A DNA stretch of 64,000 nt, taken from the NCBI GenBank assembly GCA_045119035.1, contig JBGVCU010000059.1, positions 1 through 64,000 on the forward strand, read 5' to 3'. Numbering within the stretch: position 1 is the stretch's first letter; each line of letters begins with the position of its first letter. This document shows positions 33,367 to 42,685 of this stretch, one piece after another. The notes below the pieces were generated by a model. That model ran no database searches. It was not told the DNA's origin and was given only the letters and a program-made list of their open reading frames with translations. Made by a program: the position numbers and the translations under genes. Source of the stretch: CAYVQA01 sp045119035. Lineage in GTDB: Bacteria > Bacillota_I > Bacilli_A > ML615J-28 > CAG-313.

Positions 33367-34827
33367 ATGAAATTTCATATTGGAAAAAGAATTGTAAAAA
33401 CTGCTGTAACATTATTTATAATATTATTAATATATATTTTCTTACTATGGGTTGATAAGCTTCTTAATATTGATAGTTCATCATTTAAAGCTCCATCAAA
33501 TATGTATACACCTTTTTTTGCAGGAATTGCTGCAGTATACGCAACCCATAGAGATAGAAAATCAAGCATAAAACAGGCTAAAATTAGATCCTTTGGAAGT
33601 TTACTTGGTGGATATTTTGGAATGTTAATTGTTTTATTTATTGAATTTATTTTTATTGATTTAATAAATATTGAATCATCAAATTTTATTTTATACTATT
33701 TAATTAGATATTCTATTGTCACACTTGCATTAATGCCTTTAATTGAATTAACTGTTAAACTAAAACAAACAGATGCTGTTTTTATTACATGTTTAACATT
33801 TCTAAGTGTTACAATTTCAGCAAGAAATGGAGGAATGCCAGTATTTCAATTTGCAACAAATAGAGTACTTTCTACTTTAATTGGAGTAGGTGTTTCACTT
33901 CTTGTAAATAACTATATATTTCATTTAAATAGATGTAATAAAAATATTCTATTTGTGACATCTTTAGAAAATAACTTCTTATCTAAAGAAGATGAATTAT
34001 CAGCTTATGCTAAATATAAAATTAATGATTTATATGATAGTGAAATTCCATTAATATTTGCTACAACTAGAACACCAATGTCATTCGAATATATTTTTAA
34101 TAACATTAACATTAACTATCCAATGATTACAATGAATGGTGCTGCAATATATAGCTTTAATAAAAAGAAATATAGTGATATTGATCATATAGAACCTGAA
34201 ACAAGAATTGAAATTGATAAAGCGTTATATGAAAACAATATGCAAGCATTTGTATATACTGTAAATGATCACGTATTACATGCTTATCATAATATCTTAG
34301 TAAATGATGGAGAAAAATTATTCTATAAACATAGAAGAAAACAAAATGCTTATTCTTTTGTTAGAGGTGTATTACCAAGTGATTTATATGCATCTCTATA
34401 TATCTTAATCGATACAAAAGAAAAAATAGATAATTTTGTTAACTATTGTCATTTGATTAATCTAGATAAAATAGTAAAACTTGTATCATATAAATATCGT
34501 GACATTGAAGGTGTAGAATATTTTTATTTAAGAATTTATGATAAAACTGTTAGTAAAGAACATTCAGTGAATACAATCAAAGATAAGAATAACTTAAATA
34601 AACTTATTGTTTGTGGTTCAGGTAGAACTGATATTGCTTTACTTAAACAAGCTGACCTTAGTATGTGCTTAGATACAGCTCCTGATTATGTAAAAGAAGT
34701 TGTAGATTATGTAATACACGGAAATGCGGAAAATGTATTAAGAATTTTTAACAAAATATATCATTCTAAAAATCCTGAAAAAGTAATCAATTCTTATAAA
34801 AAAAATAACAAAACAACCATTATATAA
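33367..34827 (+). CDS. FUSC-like membrane domain fused to a catalytically degenerate HAD domain
   Basis: The 486-residue protein has two parts. Residues ~12-190 contain about six membrane helices with a pattern like the aromatic acid exporter/FUSC family (TPFFAGIAAVYATHRDRKSSIKQAKIRSFGSLLGGYFG; FATNRVLSTLIGVGVSLLVN). Residues ~195-470 have the layout of a Cof-type HAD phosphatase with its cap, but the nucleophile motif DxDGT is replaced by TSLENNFLS, and the GDGxND motif of the metal site by GSGRTDIALLKQ. The intermediate motif FATTRTP (for ATGRP) remains. Catalysis is therefore unlikely; a ligand-sensing role coupled to transport is possible. An extended -10 (TGGTATAAT, 33326-33334) lies upstream; the terminator at 34811 overlaps the stop. 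Confidence 0.75.
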   Translation: MKFHIGKRIVKTAVTLFIILLIYIFLLWVDKLLNIDSSSFKAPSNMYTPFFAGIAAVYATHRDRKSSIKQAKIRSFGSLLGGYFGMLIVLFIEFIFIDLINIESSNFILYYLIRYSIVTLALMPLIELTVKLKQTDAVFITCLTFLSVTISARNGGMPVFQFATNRVLSTLIGVGVSLLVNNYIFHLNRCNKNILFVTSLENNFLSKEDELSAYAKYKINDLYDSEIPLIFATTRTPMSFEYIFNNININYPMITMNGAAIYSFNKKKYSDIDHIEPETRIEIDKALYENNMQAFVYTVNDHVLHAYHNILVNDGEKLFYKHRRKQNAYSFVRGVLPSDLYASLYILIDTKEKIDNFVNYCHLINLDKIVKLVSYKYRDIEGVEYFYLRIYDKTVSKEHSVNTIKDKNNLNKLIVCGSGRTDIALLKQADLSMCLDTAPDYVKEVVDYVIHGNAENVLRIFNKIYHSKNPEKVINSYKKNNKTTII

Positions 34828-34840
34828 TGGTTGTTTTTTA
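34811..34840 (+). terminator. Terminator overlapping the FUSC-HAD stop codon
   Basis: AAACAACCATTA (34811-34822) pairs with 34825-34836 and runs into further T. The stop codon lies in the 3' arm. It shields the toxin operon that follows from core transcription. Confidence 0.85.
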
Positions 34841-34947
34841 TTTTATAACAAAATTAAATTATATTTTCAAACAATATTACAAGATTTGACAAAATATCTT
34901 TTATAAAAATGATATCTTTATTAAAAATAGATGTATGGAGGAATTTT

Positions 34948-35403
34948 ATGAAAGATAAAGTTAAAATTGTTTTAAGTTTTGTAAATAAGAGAGGAGAAAA
35001 TAAAAATGTAAAGTTTTATATCGATAAATGTTTTTTTGAATTGATTTCTAATGATTCACTGGATGAAAAATATAAACAAGAGATTTTAATAGATGAATAT
35101 CACAGAATTGAAAGAGAAAGAAAACAAAACAAGAAAATATTGAAATATAATCTTTCATGTAATGATATAATTGACAACTCATTTGTTTCTATTGATGATC
35201 AAATATTTAAACAGGAAATAAAAAATAAAATATTATCATATTTAAACGGATTATCATATAAACAAAGAAAAGTAATTTATATGGTTTTTTATGAAGGAAA
35301 GAAAAAAGTAGATATAGCTAGAGAGTTAAATATTTCTAAGTCAGCTGTTTCAATCACTTACAAAAGAGCAATTAAAAATTTGAAGAAAATTGTAAAATTA
35401 TAA
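34948..35403 (+). CDS. Sigma-70 region 4-like regulator of the RHS operon
   Basis: The 151-residue protein ends in a helix-turn-helix of sigma-70 region 4 type: LNGLSYKQRKVIYMVFYEG, then KKVDIARELNISKSAVSITYKRAIKNLKK. The first 80 residues are charged and lack a clear region 2 motif, so it could be a phage-type late activator, a small alternative sigma factor of the TcdR/UviA kind, or an anti-termination style regulator. The start at 34948 follows ATGGAGG; the longer frame from 34909 has no ribosome site. TTGACA at 34886-34891 is a good -35, but the -10 is poor, so basal expression may be low. It is the first gene of the RHS operon; the 93-base gap after it is the obvious place for a target promoter. 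Confidence 0.65.
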   Translation: MKDKVKIVLSFVNKRGENKNVKFYIDKCFFELISNDSLDEKYKQEILIDEYHRIERERKQNKKILKYNLSCNDIIDNSFVSIDDQIFKQEIKNKILSYLNGLSYKQRKVIYMVFYEGKKKVDIARELNISKSAVSITYKRAIKNLKKIVKL

Positions 35404-35496
35404 AAATATCGACAAACGTATAACTTTTATCATTTTTCTTTCCTTATATATGAAAAGTGATTTTCTTAAATTATTTTTTGGTTAGGAGGTGATATT

Positions 35497-35796
35497 ATGA
35501 CTATTGATTCAATTATCGTTTTAATTAGTGTTCTTGGTTCTTTATCTAGCATTACATTTGCATATTTAGCTTTTAAAAGATCTAACAAACAAGATGACAA
35601 AACTATAGGAAAAACCGAAGGGGTAATATTCTCAGATATTGGATACATTAAAGCTTGTGTTGATAGAGTTGAAAAAAACTTATACAAAGTTGATGAAAGA
35701 GATAGAAATATTTTGGAGAGACTCGCTAAAGTAGAAGAATCTGTTGCTAATGTTACAAAAAGAGTTGATGAAATTTATAAAGTGGATGGTACTTAA
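35497..35796 (+). CDS. Small membrane-anchored coiled-coil protein, phage lysis-module type
   Basis: The 99-residue protein has one N-terminal membrane helix (about 4-26), a short basic linker, and a predicted coiled coil (about 46-95, CVDRVEKNLYKVDERDRNILERLAKVEESVANVTKRVDEI). This resembles the XhlA-like or accessory proteins found just before holins in phage lysis cassettes, with the order of parts reversed relative to XhlA. AGGAGGTGAT precedes the ATG, a very strong ribosome site. It is followed 42 bases later by a holin-like gene. The role as a holin partner is inferred from size, structure and order. Confidence 0.6.
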   Translation: MTIDSIIVLISVLGSLSSITFAYLAFKRSNKQDDKTIGKTEGVIFSDIGYIKACVDRVEKNLYKVDERDRNILERLAKVEESVANVTKRVDEIYKVDGT

Positions 35797-35838
35797 CGAG
35801 TTATTGATTTAATCTAATTTAAAGAAGGAGGATATATT

Positions 35839-36129
35839 ATGAGTTTTATTAGTGTTCCAATTATTGTAATAGTTTGCTATTTAATTGCAGAACTATATAA
35901 GTTCTTATTTAAAAAGAAAAAAGAATTACATAAAGTAATTCCAATTATTGTTAGTTTTATAGGAGGGATGTTAGGTGTAGTTATTTATCTAACAGAGCCC
36001 TTAATGATTTTTAATGTAAATAGTGTTTGGGAAGCCTTAGAAATAGGTTTAATTAGTGGATTATCTTCTACTGGAACAAATCAAATATTAAAAAACTATC
36101 TTAATTTAGGAGTAGTAAAATATGAATGA
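35839..36129 (+). CDS. Phage-type holin
   Basis: The 96-residue protein has the look of small phage holins: N-terminal helix (about 4-24), a basic loop KFLFKKKKELHKV, a second helix (about 32-52, IPIIVSFIGGMLGVVIYLT), and a third glycine/serine-rich amphipathic helix (ALEIGLISGLSSTGTNQILKN). The ISGLSSTGTNQ stretch is characteristic of the holin families I know from Firmicutes phages. GAAGGAGG precedes the ATG. Its stop overlaps the next gene by 8 bases. There is no endolysin gene beside it. In this place, just upstream of a giant RHS toxin without signal peptide, a holin is a candidate for toxin release. Confidence 0.7.
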   Translation: MSFISVPIIVIVCYLIAELYKFLFKKKKELHKVIPIIVSFIGGMLGVVIYLTEPLMIFNVNSVWEALEIGLISGLSSTGTNQILKNYLNLGVVKYE

Positions 36130-37042
36130 GTTTACAAAAATTACGAATGGAAAAGAATTAATTGTTAGAAAGAATTTATCAAATTTCTTAGAAAAGGTGC
36201 TAAATTATTGTGGTTATGAATTTAGACATGATATATATAAACAAATTATTTATTCAGAGATAGGAGTGACAATTCCTATTGAAGAAAAAATTAAAAGTTT
36301 TTATGATGCTTATTATTATTTATTAAGTAATCATAAAAGTGAATTAACTAAATCAATATTAAAAAAATTTTTTTATATAGTTAATTGTACTATTTTTAAT
36401 GAATTACGTTTAAATGATATTATAATGAATTATTATGAATTTGTGAATTTGCCGGGAATAGAAAGTGCAATAAAATTTCATATAGGAATAAAAAAACATT
36501 TAACAGAATTTGACGATAATGATAAAATGATTATTTCTTTGATGTTTTTAAATTATATGTTTTTAAAAAAAGATATTCCTACAATTTCTTTTCAACAAAG
36601 TGAATTAAGGAAATATGAAGATGAATTAGAGGAATATCTTAATGGAAATAGAATTGGTATTTACAAATTTATTTTTGAAATATTAAATAAAAAAGAGAAA
36701 TTTCAAGATAAAAGCTATTATACTAATTTAACTGACATTACATATGAAGAGATTTATCAAATTCTATTAAAAGATAAAGAATTACTAATGAATAACTATA
36801 AGGTTAAATCATTATCAATATATGGTTCTTTTTCAAAATTAATTAATAGAATCGATTCTGATATTGATTTGATTATAACTTTTTCATTAGATTTACCTCA
36901 AGTAAAAAAGAATATGTTTAAAGAACAGATAAAGAAGCATTATTTTAATATATTTAATAGATTTATTGATTTAACAGAAGTTTCTTTAATATTAAATGAT
37001 CAGTTGCTTAGGCAATTGACAAATATAATTAAAATATTTTAA
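36122..37042 (+). CDS. Protein with C-terminal nucleotidyltransferase domain
   Basis: The 306-residue protein has a helical N-terminal part (1 to ~215) that I do not recognise, and a C-terminal polymerase-beta type nucleotidyltransferase domain. The domain is marked by SIYGSFSKLINRIDSDIDLIITFS: the GS motif followed by the DxD metal pair 11 residues on, as in minimal nucleotidyltransferases and toxin-antitoxin MNT proteins. Such domains add AMP to proteins or RNA. ATG lies inside the end of the holin gene with AGGAG upstream; the RHS gene starts 12 bases after its stop. It might modify the toxin, a chaperone or host target, or it could be an antitoxin-like regulator; the sequence does not decide. 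No Fic motif is present. Confidence 0.65.
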   Translation: MNEFTKITNGKELIVRKNLSNFLEKVLNYCGYEFRHDIYKQIIYSEIGVTIPIEEKIKSFYDAYYYLLSNHKSELTKSILKKFFYIVNCTIFNELRLNDIIMNYYEFVNLPGIESAIKFHIGIKKHLTEFDDNDKMIISLMFLNYMFLKKDIPTISFQQSELRKYEDELEEYLNGNRIGIYKFIFEILNKKEKFQDKSYYTNLTDITYEEIYQILLKDKELLMNNYKVKSLSIYGSFSKLINRIDSDIDLIITFSLDLPQVKKNMFKEQIKKHYFNIFNRFIDLTEVSLILNDQLLRQLTNIIKIF

Positions 37043-37054
37043 AGGAGAGAAATT

Positions 37055-40000
37055 ATGAATAAAGGATTAAAAAGTTGTACAAGTCAATTACAATATAATG
37101 TGGGTAATGCTTTTACGACATATATAAATTTAAATAAAGAGGATGCAAATTTTCATATTGTAATTCCATTGATTATAACTAATGGGGAAAGTCAAATTAA
37201 TACTAAATTAATATTTAATCAACAAGATAAAAATTTAAGTACAATGTTTAATTATGGCTTTAAATTAAATTACTATTCAAAATTAACAGAATATGAAAAT
37301 ATGATTACGATTAAAAATTCGGATGGTTCTGTTGATGAATACTATCAAGAAGAAGTTGAAGAGATATTTTATAATAGATTATTACGAACAAAAATTAAAA
37401 GAAATTTCAGTAACCAGTATAAATACCAATTATTTGATAAAGTTGGAAATGCATATTTTTATATAGATCAAGATGAATATCCTAGTTTAATAAAATATTA
37501 TACTGGTGAAGAGTATAGTATTTTATATAATGAGAATGGTCACTTAATTATTTCAAATAATAAAGATGATAAGGTAATATTTATTACTAATGATAATGGA
37601 ATAGTAGAAAGAGTAATTTATAAATATAAAGAAGAAGACTTAATTAAAATTGAATTACAATACAGTAATAATAAAATATGTAATATTGTGTATTATCAAA
37701 AAAATAAGGATGATTTTAAAGAAGTAACTGAGTTAAAACTAATTTTAAATTATAATGATTATGAACTAATTGATCATTCATCAAAGTATAAAATGAAATT
37801 TATTTTTAATTCAGATTTAAAAGAAGTAACTAATGTTGTCGAAGGATACGATAATTCATATAATGATTTATATACTTCAGTTATTAATTATTACACTAAT
37901 TACAGTGTGGTTAAAAATATCTATGGTCAAAAACAATATTACTTTTTTGATAACAATCAATTACCTGTTTATACCATTGATTATTTAGGTAATATGGTAT
38001 GTACTCATTATAGTACTTCTGGTAAATTATTAAGTTTAAGTTCTTCAATTCCTGTTAAAACAAAATTAGATAATTTATTAGAGACTGATCAGTTATCTGA
38101 TTTTATTAACACAAATGTAAGCGTTGAAAAAATATCATGCACAAATGAATTATATAATGATATTTTACATGATTCATTATTTAAACTGACAACTTTAGGA
38201 TATGATAATCAAACATTAGAATATGAAGTCAACTTAGAAAAGATAAACGATAAAAATTTAGTATTTGTATTATGGGGAAGAAAATTATTAAATAAATCAA
38301 TAGATAACAATGTAAGTATTGATTTATATTTGAACGAACATTTAGAAAAATCAATTATTTTAAATAATTATATGAATGATGATATGTATAATATTCTATA
38401 TTTTAGTTTAAAACCTTATCAATCATACTCTAAATTAAAAGTTAAAATTAATATTATAGGAGAAAATATTCTTGAACTTGGTGGTCTTCAATTGATTAAT
38501 AAATACATTGGACAAATATATACATATGACATTTATGATAATTTAATTGAAGCAATTTCTAAAAGTTCATATATCAAATATGAATATGATGAAAATAATA
38601 GATTAATCAGTAATTCTAAAAATAATATTGATCAAACAAATATTGAATATGATGAACATAATAGAGTAGTTTCAACAAATAGATCAAATATATGTAAAGT
38701 GACAAACACTTATGTTACAGACAATTCAAAAAATATTTCATCTTCGACAATTTCGAATTATAATGAAAGCCAAAATTATAATACTAGATATGTATATGAT
38801 AGCGACAATAGATATTTAAAAGAAATTTATAGTGATTTAAAAAGTAATAAAAAAATTGGCTATGATGCATTAGGGAAAATCATTAAAGTAACAAATTTTG
38901 AAGAAGTTGAAACTAACTATAAATATGAACAAAATAGAATTGAAGAAATTTGTCTTTCAAAAAATGATGTTAATACTTCATTAAAATATAATTATGATGA
39001 CAAAAAAAGAGTTAATAGTATATTATTATCGAATGGATCAGAATATACATTCCAATATAATTCATTTGGTTTGATTGAAAAAATGTTTTTAAATAATATC
39101 TTATTAGCCTCTTTTGAATATGATATTTATGGAAATATTATTACTAAAAAAGAAAACGCAACCGGTAATGGATATAAATACGTATATGACAGTAATGGTT
39201 TACTTACTTATGTATATAAAATTGCTAATAATGGAACAGAAACATTAAAATATCACTATTTATATGATCAAAGAAATAATCTAATTGAAATCTTAAATAA
39301 AAATAATATTAGTTTTAAAAAATACATTTATAATAATGATGATGAATTAATAAAAGAAATTGATTCAAATGTAACTGTAGAGTATATTTATGATAGGTTT
39401 GGAAATTTTAATTCGTCATGTGTTACAAAAAATAATGAGCAAACATATACATTATATAACTATAATAAGGAATTATCATCTTCAAGATTAGAATGTATGT
39501 TAGATTCGTTTAAGAAATATTCTTATGTTGCTAGTTATACCACAACCAACAATTTAATAAAAGGAAATCAAGTTTTATCTGCCATAAATAGGCGAAATAA
39601 TACAAAAATGGAATCATCGAATAAATCTGAATTAATTCCGTGCATTAAAGTAGATGATGAGAACTGTTTGATGTATAAAGTTGAATGTAATAATTATTAT
39701 TTGGAAGATAGTGGGTGTGTTAAATTTTATTTTAAACCAAATAATGTTTCAACAAAACAATATATATTTAGTTGCAAAAGCAATAGTACTTCATGTTTTA
39801 TCGGAGCGTATATTGAAAACAGTAAACTATATATTGAATTGATAGATAATCAAAATGAACAAATTGATCCGTATGAAGTATCAAATATTGATGAATTAAA
39901 TAATATGTTATTTAATGTTATACCAAATGAATGGAATTATTTTGCCCTTTCATATGAAACTAGAACAGATGGACCTATAGGATCGGATACATTTAAATTT

Positions 40001-42670
40001 ACTTTGTATTGTAATAATAATTATTTCACAAAAAATTTATCACAACCAAGACCAGTCATTGAATTTGCTAATTATCCAGAATATAATATAGGGCATAAAT
40101 TTAATGGTGAAAGTATTTCTTATTGTTTTAATGGTAAGATTGCTTTATTAAATGTTACATGTAGAAAGTCAGAAAATGAAAATGAAATTAGAGATTATTT
40201 TAATGTATGTAATGAAGTTGTTATGAATGATTTATTAACAACAACTGAAGAACAAATAAAATATAATTCAGAAATTACATTTAAATTTGATCAATCAACA
40301 TTAGAAGATTATAAAATTTTCCCATTAATAAATAATTTAAATTCATTAACTTCAGATGTTCCTGTAAAATATATTAAGAAAAATATGCCTAATAAAGTTG
40401 AATCTAAAGAATTTAAGTATAATGATGAGAATGGGAGATGTTCTTATTTAGCAGATGGTGCAACTTTACTTTATGACTTAAATCTATATGATATTGGTAC
40501 AATTATGTTTAGAGCATATACTACTTATACTAATAGTAAACAATATTTTTTTGAAGGGTTAAATGTAAATGGAGAAAATATTGCATTATATAGAAATGAA
40601 AATAATAAATTATGTGTAATTTATAAAGGCTCAGTACAAGTAACTAATCTAACTTTTACTAATAATACATGGCATTTTGTTTCATTATCTTTCTATAAGC
40701 CAGAAGTAACATCAGGATATTATAATAAAAATTACGTTTACGTAAGAGTTATTTTAGATGAACAAGAATATACTTCCTCATTTAATAATCCACTTGATAT
40801 TGATAAATTCATATTTAGTATTGGTAAGAATTACACAGAATTAACTAACAAAAATAATAACAGTAATGTACAATATTATCCGTTATATGGACAAATTGAA
40901 ATGTTATGTTCAATTGACGCTTATTGTGAAGTAGATACTATTAAAAATTTTTTTAAAAAACTATTAGGACAAATCAAAATAACAAAATATGATAATTTGG
41001 GCAGAATTATTTCTTATTATATTGCTGAACAAGGTTTAGAAGAAAGAAATATAATTTTATCTTATCAAGAAAACGAACAAGAAAATAATAATGATACTGT
41101 ATTAAAGGAATATACTGAAACTGAAATTATAGGAAATAATAAGTTTATTAAAACTGTACTATTAGATGATGAATACAAAGCGAAAGAAAATATAATTATT
41201 ATTAAAGATTTAGCAGAAAGTTTAATATATGAAGAAATTCATCAATATTCATATAATGAACGAGGTTTTTTAATATGTGATAAAGCTAGTTATCTAGATA
41301 TGAATGATCCAGATATTACAGATGAAATAATATTACATCCTCCTGTTTTCACAACTTCATACGAATATGATTCTAATGGTAATATAGAAAAAATAATCAG
41401 TGATAAAACTTTTTTAAACAAGATATATTTTTATGATTCAAATGTTAAAGATAAATTATCCGAAGTAAGAGAATTTCAAGATATTGAAGATATTGAAGAT
41501 TTCTATACATCATATAATGTAAATTATCATAATTTAAATACATTATATATTACTAATTATAAAAACAATACTTTTACATATGAAAATGAAAAAGTTATTC
41601 AACATGTAAGTAATGGAAGAGTTTATTATTATACATATGATGAATTTGGTCGAAGAATTAAAAAAGCAAATTATATGGGTATTGGTACTGAATATATTTA
41701 CAATAATGATTTATTAATGTCAGAAATTAATAGAGATTATAGATTTGATTTCTTATATGATTCAAAAGGTAAATTATATGGATTTATCAAAGATAATACT
41801 GATATATATTATTATGTAAGAGATTATTTAAATAATATTATTGCAATTACAACAAAAAATGGTGAAATTGTGGTACAATATACATATACAGCATATGGAC
41901 AAAATTTAGGAGTTACAGGTAGACTTGCTTCTACAATTGGTTACCAAAATCCTTTTAGATACAAAGGATATTATTATGATGTCGAAACTAACCTCTTTCT
42001 TGTAACTTCTCGCTATTATAGTCCTGAACTAGGAAGATTCATCCAACCAGCAGATGTATCAAGTTTAAATCCATCAAGCATTAATGGATTAAATCTATAT
42101 GCATATGCAAATAATAATCCAATTGGAATTGCGTATAGCAATTCAAGTGTTGGAGGAATGGTAAATATTATAAGAAGTTCGATGGGGAATTCTATAATTA
42201 ACAATGGTTCATATAACAACTATGTGGATTTGGATTTTTTAGGAAACTTTTTTGCTTTTAATGTAAATATTTACTCATCAATTGCTGGTGTTTTAGAAGG
42301 AATCAGAAGAAGACAAGGATTAGGTCAATATGATTCGCTTGTAAAAGCAAACAAAATATTGATGCATGTTGGTTATTGGCTAAATGTAGGATTGAGTGCA
42401 TATAATAATTATCATGATTCGAGTTTAACTACACAAGAAAAAAGGGTTAGTTTTTGGGTTGATACAGTTTATACTACTGGTGTTACAGTAGGAGCTTGTT
42501 ATTTAGGAATGATACCATATGTTGGTCCGTTTTTGGCGATTCTTGTCCCTATAGGTGTTGAATATTTATGGTCAGGAGAATTAAGTATTTTTGGCTTTGA
42601 TATTGATGTTCAGCCTATCAAAATAAATGGTAAAACAATTGAAGAATGGGTTAATTCATGGTTTGATTAA
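37055..42670 (+). CDS. RHS-repeat polymorphic toxin with LamG-like domains, locus 2
   Basis: The 1871-residue RHS-family protein has no signal peptide. It begins with a beta-rich region (MNKGLKSCTSQLQYNVGNAF), has YD-type repeats from ~480 to ~830 (YEYDENNRLIS, IEYDEHNRVVS, FEYDIYGNIIT), then two LamG/concanavalin-like domains (about 887-1030 and 1127-1290, each with a WxxFxLSxE or WHFVSLSFY strand), then more repeats and the RHS core near 1634-1690 (FRYKGYYYDVETNLF, SRYYSPELGRFIQPAD, NGLNLYAYANNNPI). The core lacks the usual DPxG after NNPI. The tip (~1700-1871) starts at SVGG, has hydrophobic glycine-rich helices (VTVGACYLGMIPYVGPFLAILVPIG) and ends VNSWFD. It is preceded by regulator, holin and nucleotidyltransferase genes and followed after 15 bases by an immunity-like gene. 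Probable pore-forming type toxin; target cells unknown. Confidence 0.85.
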   Translation: MNKGLKSCTSQLQYNVGNAFTTYINLNKEDANFHIVIPLIITNGESQINTKLIFNQQDKNLSTMFNYGFKLNYYSKLTEYENMITIKNSDGSVDEYYQEEVEEIFYNRLLRTKIKRNFSNQYKYQLFDKVGNAYFYIDQDEYPSLIKYYTGEEYSILYNENGHLIISNNKDDKVIFITNDNGIVERVIYKYKEEDLIKIELQYSNNKICNIVYYQKNKDDFKEVTELKLILNYNDYELIDHSSKYKMKFIFNSDLKEVTNVVEGYDNSYNDLYTSVINYYTNYSVVKNIYGQKQYYFFDNNQLPVYTIDYLGNMVCTHYSTSGKLLSLSSSIPVKTKLDNLLETDQLSDFINTNVSVEKISCTNELYNDILHDSLFKLTTLGYDNQTLEYEVNLEKINDKNLVFVLWGRKLLNKSIDNNVSIDLYLNEHLEKSIILNNYMNDDMYNILYFSLKPYQSYSKLKVKINIIGENILELGGLQLINKYIGQIYTYDIYDNLIEAISKSSYIKYEYDENNRLISNSKNNIDQTNIEYDEHNRVVSTNRSNICKVTNTYVTDNSKNISSSTISNYNESQNYNTRYVYDSDNRYLKEIYSDLKSNKKIGYDALGKIIKVTNFEEVETNYKYEQNRIEEICLSKNDVNTSLKYNYDDKKRVNSILLSNGSEYTFQYNSFGLIEKMFLNNILLASFEYDIYGNIITKKENATGNGYKYVYDSNGLLTYVYKIANNGTETLKYHYLYDQRNNLIEILNKNNISFKKYIYNNDDELIKEIDSNVTVEYIYDRFGNFNSSCVTKNNEQTYTLYNYNKELSSSRLECMLDSFKKYSYVASYTTTNNLIKGNQVLSAINRRNNTKMESSNKSELIPCIKVDDENCLMYKVECNNYYLEDSGCVKFYFKPNNVSTKQYIFSCKSNSTSCFIGAYIENSKLYIELIDNQNEQIDPYEVSNIDELNNMLFNVIPNEWNYFALSYETRTDGPIGSDTFKFTLYCNNNYFTKNLSQPRPVIEFANYPEYNIGHKFNGESISYCFNGKIALLNVTCRKSENENEIRDYFNVCNEVVMNDLLTTTEEQIKYNSEITFKFDQSTLEDYKIFPLINNLNSLTSDVPVKYIKKNMPNKVESKEFKYNDENGRCSYLADGATLLYDLNLYDIGTIMFRAYTTYTNSKQYFFEGLNVNGENIALYRNENNKLCVIYKGSVQVTNLTFTNNTWHFVSLSFYKPEVTSGYYNKNYVYVRVILDEQEYTSSFNNPLDIDKFIFSIGKNYTELTNKNNNSNVQYYPLYGQIEMLCSIDAYCEVDTIKNFFKKLLGQIKITKYDNLGRIISYYIAEQGLEERNIILSYQENEQENNNDTVLKEYTETEIIGNNKFIKTVLLDDEYKAKENIIIIKDLAESLIYEEIHQYSYNERGFLICDKASYLDMNDPDITDEIILHPPVFTTSYEYDSNGNIEKIISDKTFLNKIYFYDSNVKDKLSEVREFQDIEDIEDFYTSYNVNYHNLNTLYITNYKNNTFTYENEKVIQHVSNGRVYYYTYDEFGRRIKKANYMGIGTEYIYNNDLLMSEINRDYRFDFLYDSKGKLYGFIKDNTDIYYYVRDYLNNIIAITTKNGEIVVQYTYTAYGQNLGVTGRLASTIGYQNPFRYKGYYYDVETNLFLVTSRYYSPELGRFIQPADVSSLNPSSINGLNLYAYANNNPIGIAYSNSSVGGMVNIIRSSMGNSIINNGSYNNYVDLDFLGNFFAFNVNIYSSIAGVLEGIRRRQGLGQYDSLVKANKILMHVGYWLNVGLSAYNNYHDSSLTTQEKRVSFWVDTVYTTGVTVGACYLGMIPYVGPFLAILVPIGVEYLWSGELSIFGFDIDVQPIKINGKTIEEWVNSWFD

Positions 42671-42685
42671 TAAGGAGAAAAAGAA

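Noticed and set aside
34909..36129. A complete prophage
   Set aside because: Only regulator-, coiled-coil- and holin-like genes are present; there are no structural, packaging, integrase or endolysin genes.
36122..37042. Fic/Doc-type AMP transferase
   Set aside because: No HPFxxGNGR motif; the only catalytic pattern is the GS/DxD nucleotidyltransferase.
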